From Gymnopus androsaceus JB14 (taxonomy: Eukaryota > Basidiomycota > Agaricomycetes > Agaricales > Omphalotaceae): DNA of 64,000 nt. The stretch is from NCBI GenBank assembly GCA_009733575.1, contig ML769389.1:496001-560000 (forward strand). The letters run 5' to 3'. The notes beneath the pieces were generated by a model. The model was not told where the DNA came from. It searched no databases and saw only the letters and a list, made by a program, of their open reading frames with translations. This document shows, piece by piece, positions 46,380-55,241 of the stretch. Positions within the stretch are counted from its first letter, which is position 1, and the number at the start of each line of letters is the position of its first letter. The translations under genes and the position numbers were made by a program.

Positions 46380-46427
46380 TCCTTGGTTAGTTCTGAATGC
46401 TGCTTTCCATTCATCACCATCCTTGAT

Positions 46428-47397
46428 TCAAATGTTGTTGTATCCCCATTGAATATCCATTTTTGTGAAAACTTTGGCATCCTTAAGCTTATCAATGAGT
46501 TCTTGGATTAGAGGAAGAGGATAACGGTTTTTAATCGTCATATCATTGAGTTTTTGATAATCCTGAACTGGTTGTAGAGCACCATTTTTCTTTTTGACAA
46601 AGAAAAACGGTGAGGCCATTGGAGAATTTGATGGTTGAATACATCCTGACTGTAGATTTTCCTCTAAGAATTCATCTAGTGCTTTCTGTTCATCAAGATT
46701 CAATGGATAAACCTTGCAGTTGACAGGATTAGATCCAGGTGTGAGTTTGATGGCATGATCCCATGGTCGTTGTTTAGGCAGTTCATCAAATCCCTTCTTA
46801 TTGAATACATTAGGGTAGTCTTGAACATACTGATCCGCTTTAGAGGGTTCTGACATGGCATGTATATGTCTGTGATCTTTGACATAGCCTTCCCAATTGA
46901 ATATAAAAAGTCTTTCCCCTTCTTCTAGGCAATTTAGGGAAGTTCCTTCTTCAGGGTTAAGCCACCAAGGAATGTATCCACAATGCGTAGGGCAATGGTC
47001 AAACATAATGGTAGAGTTGGTCCAATCTATACTAGGATTATGTTCACGGAGCCAGTCAAGACCAATAAAGATATTGGTGTTTCCAAGGTTGGTAACTCCG
47101 AATTCTATTCTTTCTACATGGTCCCCGATGACTAGTTGGACTTCTGCCATTGCTTCGATTGATCCACCGGCATTTAAAGTACCATCAGCATTGTATACAG
47201 CAATCTTGATTGGGAGTTTTTGGATCGGGATATTATGTTTTTCAACAAATTCCTTATTGATGCATGATCCAGTTGCTCCACAATCTAGAAGTGCATCTGC
47301 TTCTATTTGATTGCCTTTCGTGATGTCTTCAATGATGACAGATAATTTAAGGTCCTTGCCTTTCGTTCCTCTTACAAAATGTTTGCATTTGAAATTA
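46428..47397 (-). pseudogene. Protease and reverse transcriptase start of the LTR element
   Basis: The protease has ALLDCGATGSCINKEFVEKH (Asp-Cys-Gly active site as in many fungal Gypsy elements) and IFIGLDWLREHNPSIDW. The RT begins SGCIQPSNSPMASPFFFVKK and reaches FTKMDIQWGYNNI, holding the first catalytic Asp, before a TGA stop at 46428-46430. The upstream end is cut by the MITE at 47398. Confidence 0.85.
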
Positions 47398-47984
47398 CTG
47401 TACACTTATGAATTTAAGTTCAGTAACGCGTCACGCGCGGTCCTGAACTGGAGAGATTTGTATCTTCGTAACGCGTAACTTATAGGTCTGAACTGGGTTT
47501 TTTCGGAAGCTGAAAATCACTCTAATTTGAGCTATTTTTTGCAATTTTTCACCTCGTGCACCTTTTATACACATTCCTGATATGTAGTTAGCATTGGTTT
47601 TTGGCAGATTTAAGTGTATGAGGAGCTACTTTCGGCCATAGAACAGGCTTCAAAGGGTCTCGCGCAAGAAGAACCATTTTTGGAAGTGAAAACTTTTTCG
47701 GAAGACAACAATTGCATGTGGAAGAAGCTTTGCAGAAGACTCCGAGTGGATGAAACTTTTGGGTCAGTTCAGATGTAAGTACATGTTAGGTGGCGTTGCG
47801 CCTGGACTCAGGAGGAGCGCCTTTTCTGTGAGCTGGGTGCTCATAGTACTATTTTGGCGGCCAGCTACGCCGGCTGAACTGAGTTCATGTTTGTAACACC
47901 ATCTGCTGGCTGTTGAACTATGAACTGAATCAAGGTAAGGCGTAACGCGTAACATCAAGTGAACTTAAATTCGAAAGTGTACAG
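47398..47984. mobile_element. 587-bp TA-flanked MITE (Tc1/mariner type) nested in the LTR element
   Basis: The ends CTGTACACTT and AAGTGTACAG are inverted, and the first 25 bases agree with the reverse complement of the last 25 at 23 positions. It is flanked by TA on both sides (47396-47397, 47985-47986), the target of Tc1/mariner elements. One TA plus the element is exactly what must be removed to reconnect the host frame. Inside, TAACGCGT-type motifs recur near both ends. CpG is frequent here, unlike the surrounding retrotransposon. No transposase is encoded. Confidence 0.82.
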
Positions 47985-48299
47985 TATTAACTGCTTCAAC
48001 CGCATCAGGTACTGACAAGTTCCTGATTTCCGTGACCATTTGTTCCGTTATTTCCTGTTGTCGGTTATTAGGGACCCAGGTCCGTAATTCTCCAATTGCT
48101 CAGGAGTTGTTTGATGTCCTTATACAATTTACCAACCATTCTGAGGGGTTCAGAGCGAACCTTACAGGGTTTTCAGTCTTTTTTGGAGATGGAAAAATAG
48201 GAGTAGATTCAGGGCTATTTATCATGTATGAAATACCGCTATCTACATATATAGAACTGTCCATATCCAAAACTGACTGAAACTCAACAGGACCTGTAT

Positions 48300-49427
48300 T
48301 CACTGTTGAGATTTCACAAAACCCCATAGCTTCCCAAGCTCTGCCTGATCTTCTTCATTAAGATTGTAAATGCCTGGCATATAGTTTCCTTTTTGCTCAG
48401 ACAATCCCTTTTCATGTGTCCGGGTTGTCCACATCTGAAACACTTGAATGGGCCTCGTGTCCTGCCTTGATCTAACTCCATTGGTTGACCACTACCACCA
48501 TAGGTAACACCAGTTCCATCTTGTCAATGAGGAGCTGGTGTTGGTGGTGTTGCTTTAGGTGCCTGCACCTGTGTCTGAGGAGTAGATTTCAAAGTTGAAA
48601 ACCACAAGTTCGTATTTCCGAAGCCCCAATTCTTTGTTGCTTCATTCCTTCAATGCCAAAGGTTGTCAAGATCAACTGTTCTCTTCTTCCACCCCTGGAA
48701 GGTGGTTGGAAGATTACTGACACTGTAGATACTGTCAATAATGGGTTTGTTCATGGCACATTCTATTTTCTGAAGAACGTGGGGGGCATCCTTGTTGTAC
48801 TGCGCTGTGTTGACCAGTACTTCGAAATGTTCAAAGAACATTGATACTGTCTTGTCTTTCATTTGACAAGCTCTCTCAAACTTCTCTCTGGCTTTGGCAT
48901 GCCTTGCTGTATCCAGGTATCTTTTGTTGAGTGTGGTTACAAACTCGGACCACATCGAGTTCCATTGTAACCTTGTATAATTATATTTCCGTTGGTAATA
49001 ATTCTCAACCCAATCTCTTACTTTCTCTCCTTCCATATAGGAGAGTGCAATGTTGATCCATTCTGTGTCAGTTTGGACCTTGTTCTTTTCATCACTCAGC
49101 CACATGCTGAGTTTTCTTTTCCATTCTTGGTAACTCTTTATTGCCTTAAAACATTGGTGGTTCCTTCAAGAGAGATTTTCCAGAAATGGAAATTGACAAA
49201 GGCGGGGAGGTTTGTATTTCTCCAGATTCTTCTCCTGGAGCAATAATTGCAAATCCTCTATCTTGGAGGAAACTTATCATCTCATCAAATTGAGATGACA
49301 GGGTGTGTTGCAACATGTTGGGGTTGACTTGTGGAATGGGTGGTACATAGGAGTCCTGAAGCTCAGGATGAGCATAGGGATCATTTTGTAGGGGAGAAGA
49401 GGAATGAGATTGTCCTTGTTGAGACAT
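48300..49427 (-). pseudogene. Gag of the LTR element
   Basis: It starts MSQQGQSHSSSPLQNDPYA at 49427, with the frame broken near 49146. It continues with a capsid-like helical part: WINIALSYMEGEKVRDWVEN, LNKRYLDTARHAKAREKFER and NTAQYNKDAPHVLQKIECAM. It ends after the CCHC knuckle. The arrangement matches Retrotrans_gag-type proteins. Stops separate the pieces. Confidence 0.75.
48401..48442 (-). other. Gag zinc knuckle (CCHC)
   Basis: The minus strand reads CFRCGQPGHMKRDC, a perfect C-x2-C-x4-H-x4-C nucleic-acid-binding knuckle, at the gag C-terminus. Confidence 0.88.
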
Positions 49428-50043
49428 TGTGGATAGGGTTGGCAGTAATGAGGGTGTTATTGTAGAGGTTTGGTTGGATGGGGTAGGAGGTCTGGAGTTG
49501 CAAGCTCAATAGGTCGTACAATCCAGAATGGTGGGAGGTGAATGTGATCAACAACTCTTGGAATATAAAATGATGAAAAAAAAGATAACAGAAATAGAAA
49601 GGTGAAGGAAGAGGAATGCAATAGAATGAATAAAACGCAAATGCATGAAGGTCAAGTGAAGAGTGGTCACTAACAGTCTTTGCACTTGTCTTGCTGACTT
49701 AACACAGCTCTCCAACTAGGAATGGAGCAACGTTCTGTGCACTATGACCCCTCTCCGAAGATTGGTTATCAGTCAAAAGCTTTCAACTGCCAGTACTACG
49801 AGCCGGACTTAACATTACTTGTGTTGTACTATAGGTGTTTATAAGTCTAATTGGGTACAAAGATCTGTAAGGCAAAAGTTTGGTAGATTGATGAGTGCAA
49901 TGTGTGGGATGAGAGGATTATGATTGCATAGCGTGAAGAACACAAAACATGAATTCTTGAGTAGCAAGAAATCACAATGATGTCAAAGAGTACTGCTGAC
50001 CAGTATCAATGACAAGCAAAAATTTGTGATGAGTGGAAGAAGG

Positions 50044-50056
50044 TAGCTTCAATCTT
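50044..50056 (-). promoter_or_regulatory. Primer-binding site complementary to the element's own transcript
   Basis: One base beyond the 5' LTR the minus strand reads AAGATTGAAGCTA. This is an exact 13-base complement of TAGCTTCAATCTT in the LTR at 50177-50189, about 26-38 bp downstream of the LTR TATA box. It does not resemble a tRNA 3' end. This is the arrangement of Tf1/sushi-type self-priming. Confidence 0.65.
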
Positions 50057-50057
50057 C

Positions 50058-50525
50058 TGTCAGCAACTAGTTCCCCACAACATGAGGTACCAGGCATCAC
50101 AACTTCCAACTTAGGCAAAGAGACAAACAATGAAGAAAAGAGAAGAAGATGATATTGAGAACTAGGAGGTATTGACAAGATTGAAGCTAAGGACTAAGCT
50201 ACAGTTACAACTACTATATATACTAAAGTACAAACCCTAAGCCCATAGCCCTATGCCCTAACCGTGCGATAACAATGCATGAAACAATGAAAGACAACAA
50301 GTAAACGACAATAAGTAATGATAGGTCGATTGTACAAGTATGGACATGTTAGCATGTGTTATGATTGGAAACAATCATACTCTGATTGACTGAACTCTAA
50401 TACATAGCCAATTAGTATAGCCGCATGTCTAAATAAGCGCGCACTCATAGATATACAGAACCAAATAAAGGAAAGTGATAAGGAAATAATACCATGTGTC
50501 TGATAAGATAAGAACGTTTGTAACA
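50058..50525 (-). repeat. 5' LTR (right LTR)
   Basis: It is 468 bp, a match to 43285-43773 apart from scattered transitions and the 21-bp doubling. On the minus strand a TATATATA box (50215-50222) precedes the likely transcript start near 50190. Confidence 0.87.
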
Positions 50526-50650
50526 AGGCGGAGGAAGGGATTCCCAAGGAAATAATCCAGAGTCTCACAACCATGACAACATTCTGGGAATGATTGTCAA
50601 AGAAGAGTGCTAAAGTCAGGGGTTTTCAATTTTGGAGACTAAAATTGAAC
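50526..50650 (+). pseudogene. Tc1/mariner-like transposase relic (right part)
   Basis: Directly after the LTR and target duplication the plus strand reads EGIPKEIIQSLTTMTTFWE and then KSAKVRGFQFW, like the tail of a Tc1-type transposase. It is the continuation of the relic ending at 43284, split by the retrotransposon. Confidence 0.5.
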
Positions 50651-51757
50651 ACTTTGACTTTTAAATTCAAAGTGTTATTTAAAGTCATTTTAAATAACTT
50701 TTTCTTCCATCATGGCCATCCTCAAAAGACCAAAAACTGGCAAGTTGCAAAGACTGCTTTTTCTATGTTTTCAAGATGGAAGTGCACAACATTCAATTAG
50801 TTCTCTCAAGGGGATCTGGAGCATCTTAAGGAAAATTAGGTGCATATTTGTATGTGCCAATTGCTTGATATATAAAGCTTCCATAGATTCATACACTAAA
50901 TGAACAATACAATTACGGTTTAGAATTCAACTTTAGATCTCTTTCTCCTCTTGATAGATGAGGGTATAGCTGGATACCAGGATGTTTCTTTAGAGGTGTC
51001 CATATCTTCCCCAAATTGGATCTCTCCTAACTAATGTTGAGATTAAATAACTAGACTGTCAAGCAAAATCAATAGCATTATTCCATGCCTCTCAAAATTC
51101 TATGCTACAACAAGCTCAATCAACTGGAAAGTCTTGTAAACAACTGCACTTTTTGAGGTATTTTCAGATGGCAGTTGCTGGCTAGAGGTCCAGCAATGCC
51201 TACTTTATATATGGAAATGTTACTTTTGCAAACTGTACTGCAGCAGAGAGCATTATCACATGCAGTCCAATGATCTTCAGCTTCCAGTGTTACCCAGTTT
51301 AGACATTAGATGCTTAAAGATTGGTGAATAAGTGCATGTGCCACGGACCTTCAACATCATCAATGGACTCAGTGTGTTAGCCTCATGCCAGTTGCTCTTA
51401 TAACCCCTAATATTATTATTTATTTGTCTCTCATGGCTTCTGAACCAAGTTTGATATGCTTTTGGCAGACCCCCAATGGTCTGAATGTTATTGACTCAAT
51501 TGTGGGAGGATGGATTGTGGGAATCTCAATGAGATATATTCAGTAAAGCTATGGATGAAGAAGACATACTGTGGATCACTGCTACTAGAGATGGGAAATC
51601 AGCCATCAAGACTGGGGTGCATGAGACCAATCCTGCCTATTGACACAGCCACATTTGTATGCAAGCTTTGAGGTGCTTTGGGGTGAAGGAGGATAGGGAT
51701 TAATTGCAAAATGAGAGGATTCACCCATTTTTTGGAATTCAGGATCATCTAGGAATA
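50651..51757. other. AT-rich transposon-derived sequence
   Basis: CpG-poor sequence with no readable gene. It includes an imperfect palindrome near 50670-50705 (TTATTTAAAGTC...TTTAAATAA). It probably represents decayed repeats. Confidence 0.4.
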
Positions 51758-52135
51758 TTATGAGAATGATTTCAGATCACAGGGACAAATACACATACCT
51801 TGTCCATATCGTAATGCTACTTCTCCGACTGACCAAGCCACATTTCTTGAAGGGCTGAATATTTCAATCTTTGGCTCCACCTCAAGCTGTAAGATAAGCT
51901 TGGCCATGATTCCAGCCATGTAAGGCCTCAGGACAGTGAAGCAGCCCATAGCCATGTCTCCAACTAGAGCATATGTGGATTGTTGAACAGGAGCCTGGGG
52001 ATGCTTGAGCCAAATTGTGAGTAAAGTCAGTAGATTCAGTTGACTCTGGGTGATGAGAGGCTCGAGTGCATTGTTGAAGCCTTGAGTAAGACCCATTGTT
52101 TGTATTTCAATGCAATATAAAAACTTGAGCAATGG
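51758..52135 (-). pseudogene. Fragment of a transportin (Kap104/importin-beta-2) gene
   Basis: The frame reads GLTQGFNNALEPLITQSQLN, LLTLLTIWLKHPQAPVQQST, ALVGDMAMGCFTVLRPYM and NVAWSVGEVALRYG. This is a continuous run of HEAT-repeat helices near the C-terminal end of transportin, the receptor that carries PY-NLS cargo into the nucleus. Nothing else of the roughly 900-residue protein is nearby. It lies in transposon-type CpG-poor sequence, so it is an isolated or captured fragment. An intron-like GT follows at the 3' side (GTATGTGTATTTG). Confidence 0.72.
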
Positions 52136-52239
52136 ATGCTCTTGAGTCTTGACAAGAGCCTAAAATTCAGTGCTACATGCTACGGAAAGACATAGAACTG
52201 AATGCAAATATTCCTTCCCTCTGTAATAACTGTCCACCA

Positions 52240-52314
52240 TTGACAACATGGCTAAGCAATGAGAGTTCCGCAAAGCACCAGATATTCTGCCACTGTGAGG
52301 CCCTAATATCTTCC
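52240..52314 (-). repeat. Inverted repeat partner of 43145-43222
   Basis: Its reverse complement begins ATTAGGGCCTCACAGTGGCA, as in the left partner, with about six differences. It lies upstream of the transportin fragment. Confidence 0.6.
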
Positions 52315-53712
52315 AGTTCCACTGAGCAGCTGATCAGGAATTGATGGTCTGCATATCATCAACTGCTTGTTGGCAGAACATCAACTGACGATCTTCAGTT
52401 TTGTTTTATGGCCAAGAAAAATAATTAATTTTGGGCATGAAAGGGGAAAAATTACAATTTTTTTCACAGGCTGGATAATGGAATTTTCTCCAAAAGGAAA
52501 ACTATTGTCAAAAGGAATTATTCCCACATAATTTCATGGGTGGGATATCTATTGTGAAAGGGATTTTTTCTTCACCATGAAAGGCAGTATATTCCAAAAC
52601 TATTGCTGGGCATGAAATTAACTGTCAAAGGTATATAGTTAAAGACCATTATCTTATACAAGAAATCAATACATCATTGATATCGGTGCACCTACTGAGT
52701 TTCAGAAAAAATGCTTGCAGGACAACATGTTCATATTACATTAGAGAACCTACCTGAATAATCTCAAAATTCTTCGGATTTTCTTGATTCATAAATTGCA
52801 GAAAAACGTTGTATATCATGGCGATCTCACTCACATCAAAATCCCACCCTTTTCGGCATCTCCGTGGCAATGAGCACACAAGGTCCCAATAACATCTATG
52901 GTGCTAAAAACATCAATTCGATGTCCTAGAATAATATTCAGTTGTCCTAAATCAAACCCACATCTTTGGTGGCTTTCTACATGTAGAAAAAGTTTGTATA
53001 AGTAGGTGATCTTGTATAATAGGCCAATCTTTAACTGTAAGTTCCAAAAATATTTCCAAGTCCTGATAAAGGTCCTTTCTGGATCAGGAAATTTACTGTG
53101 AAAGGTTATTTTTTCCTCTAACTTTTCTCAATCCTTTTCCAGATCTATATAAACAGGGTGGACCCAAGTGTTAGTACTTATATCAAAACTGATTATACCT
53201 ACAGTTGTAAATAATTTGTAAACATTGATATTACCTACAATTGTAATAGTTTTTGTATACAAAATCTGTGTTCTGGGCTCGTTTAAGCCAGATAAATTAA
53301 ATTATTTTTGCTTCCGAGCACACGCCGAGATCTTGATCGGACAGACGGAATTAGATATTCAACACAATCATGGCGTAAGCATGCTTACAATGTTAAAATC
53401 TTGAAAACATGTAAACTCGGCATTTATTTCATTCATGCACTCGTAATCATCATGGCCGGCAATGAGCGTCTTTCATCTTGCTTCCGTGTTGGTTCCGTGA
53501 AATGCTCAAGACTCTTCCGGTTATAAAAAGGAACTTGCTAGGCTTGCGATTGGTCGTTACTACTACATAGTATCTTTAGAGATGACGCACATATCTGGCG
53601 AGGAATTGCAGCCGAAAAGCTATACAAGATCTCACCATATATAGATGTGTTTTCTTAAGACTCAAGTTGAACCATTCCTTCGTTCTCTTCTCTCCTGCCA
53701 CCCAGCATTGAG
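52315..53712. other. AT-rich region and promoter of the second hydrolase
   Basis: Up to about 53290 the sequence is CpG-poor, with recurring phrases such as CTGTGAAAGG/ATTGTGAAAGGGATT and GGGCATGAAA, suggesting decayed repeats. From about 53300 composition changes to gene-like. TATATA at about 53637 may serve the hydrolase at 53713. Confidence 0.4.
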
Positions 53713-54902
53713 ATGAGCCTCTGCGAAGATTGTATCAAAGGTACGTCCTTTCTACTTAGACTGATAACGGGTACGTTACGCTCTCTCCATTCAGGTGTTA
53801 GACACGAAGGAGAACCCGAAGGGAAGTGGGAAACCGTGAATGGAATTGAATGTTACGTTGGCACCCCCAGCGGTGCAGTATTCCAGAGAGACAGCGTCCT
53901 TCTCTATCTCTGCGATGCTTTTGGACCACAGTTCCTGAACGCTCAGGTGCGATTTATCATTCAAACTAGGTGATTCGTGTTAAATGCGGATTACTTTAGC
54001 TTTTAATCGATGATTTCGCAAGGAATGGAATTAAGGCGTGTATTAGTAGAGGCTTGAGGGTTTGCTTATACTGACCTCATTGTTCAGACTGTGGCCCCCG
54101 ACTTACTGAACAAAGACCCTATTCCTGTTGATGTATTCGATTCCGAGGTGTGTCACTCCCTTCTTTATTCCATCTCATCGTCACCCCCTCCTCCATTCTG
54201 TAGGAAAAGTGGAAAGCCTTTGACATACCAAGCTGGTTAGATCGCCACGGCTCTGCTGTAACGCGCGGTATTCTCGACAAGATTATCGCCGGACTTAAGG
54301 ATCAAGGTATCACTAGGTTTGCTGCAATCGGGTACTGTTTCGGTGGTGCGTATGTTTCGGATTTCGAGTCTTAACTTGCGTAATATCATTCGCTTGCGTA
54401 GGAAGATACGTCTTCGATCTCGCGTTCGACAACATTACGTCTGTCTCTATTGCAAACCATCCATCGATGCTAAAGTCTCCCGATGACTTGGAAGTACGCA
54501 TCGTTGTTCAAAAATCCTTACGTTGATCCTACTAGAACCTTTCCGAATCCTAGAAATATTTTTCAACCTCCCACGCGCCGCTTCTTCTCAACACCTGCAC
54601 CATTGATCAGCAGTTCCCTGAATCTGCTCAGTCCCAGGCTGATGCTATTTTCGGTGGAGGAAAGTTTGCACCCGGTTACAAGCGGGAATATTTCGACGGG
54701 GTGAGCAAATCCAACAGTTCCCTATCATCTTCATATCTTGACTCACTGATCTCATACTTAGTGTACGCATGGATTTGCTGTCCGAGCGGATCTGAGCGAC
54801 CCGAAATTGAAGGCGGGTAAGGAGGGTGCGTTCACTGCATCAGTGAAGTGGTTAAACCAATACGGTTTTGAACCTGGTAGTGGCAAAGAGGGGAAGCTCT
54901 GA
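53713..54902 (+). CDS. Dienelactone hydrolase family protein, copy 2
   Basis: This has the same exon plan as the gene at 39546 and starts with the same ten residues, MSLCEDCIKG. Blocks: VRHEGEPEGKWETVNGIECY, LLYLCDAFGPQFLNAQ, DDFARNGIK, TVAPDLLNKDPIPVDVF, RHGSAVTRGILDKIIAGLKD, FAAIGYCFGG, YVFDLAFDNITSVSIANHPS, LLNTCTIDQQFPESA and YFDGCTHGFAVRADLSDP. Cys, Asp and His of the active site are intact. The acidic to basic changes near WTDE/FDSE and the C-terminal tail (PGSGKEGKL) differ from copy 1, so substrate preference may have shifted. The intron at 54036-54087 starts GC instead of GT. The gene is cytosolic and undamaged. The two copies probably arose by tandem duplication, later separated by transposons. 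Confidence 0.92.
54036..54087 (+). other. GC-AG intron in hydrolase copy 2
   Basis: The exon ends GGAATTAAG and is followed by GCGTGTATTAG; the acceptor is TTGTTCAG. In copy 1 the same junction is ATCAAG|GTGTGTATTAC. Position, phase and flanking residues (GIK|TV) are the same, so a T-to-C change has produced a GC donor. Confidence 0.8.
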
Positions 54903-54920
54903 CTTTTTTTTTCTTTCAAC

Positions 54921-55241
54921 TCAGTGATGTGCTGAAGGCAAACTTTGAAGTCGTATATAGGCTCTTGTAAAGTGCCAAGTGGTTAATACGCACTTGTAAA
55001 TGACGCATCCAAAACCTGCTTCGAAAGCACGAACACTCTGAGCGGCGCCATTGGCCAACGCTCCCAGATCAGAGATGCACTCCGCGTCTACGGGGAAGAC
55101 GCTGAAGTCGAAAGTGAAAACCGTGCAGGAGGAGTCGCCTTGAAGAGCGTTGGGCTCAGTGCAAATATACAAAACATCGGTGGCCTGAGCCGAAGCCCAG
55201 GCAGCGTTAAGGAGAGCAAAGAGAGCAATAGACTTTAACAT
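54921..55241 (-). CDS. Small secreted cysteine-containing protein
   Basis: The start at 55241 gives MLKSIALFALLNAAWASAQA, a clear signal peptide. The mature chain has TDVLYICTEPNALQGDSSC, FPVDAECISDLGALANGAAQ and RAFEAGFGCVIYKC, with paired cysteines. At about 85 mature residues it is in the range of fungal small secreted proteins or effectors. I see no hydrophobin spacing (no adjacent CC). The 3' end may be shortened by an intron after GFGC. It converges on the hydrolase gene, leaving only 18 bp between stops. Confidence 0.6.
   Translation of the reverse strand: MLKSIALFALLNAAWASAQATDVLYICTEPNALQGDSSCTVFTFDFSVFPVDAECISDLGALANGAAQSVRAFEAGFGCVIYKCVLTTWHFTRAYIRLQSLPSAHH

Larger units (their letters stand above)
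43285..50525 (-). mobile_element. Ty3/Gypsy chromovirus-type LTR retrotransposon (degenerate), about 7.2 kb
   Basis: The LTRs at 43285-43773 and 50058-50525 start TGTCAGC and end TAACA in plus orientation. Between them, reading leftward, are gag, a CCHC knuckle, protease, reverse transcriptase, RNase H, integrase and a chromodomain. Target duplication is AGGCA/AGGCG, 5 bp with one mismatch. The order protease-RT-RH-integrase and the terminal chromodomain define a Gypsy chromovirus. Several stops make it inactive. It sits in the Tc1-like relic and is itself interrupted by a MITE at 47398-47984. Confidence 0.9.

Noticed and set aside
44233..46430. Classical RIP as the cause of transposon decay
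   Set aside because: The key inactivating changes fit CpG context rather than CpA; RIP cannot be excluded without a dinucleotide count.
46897..47310. Plus-strand frame across the retrotransposon protease region
   Set aside because: Antisense shadow of the protease-RT frame, whose motifs are unmistakable on the minus strand.
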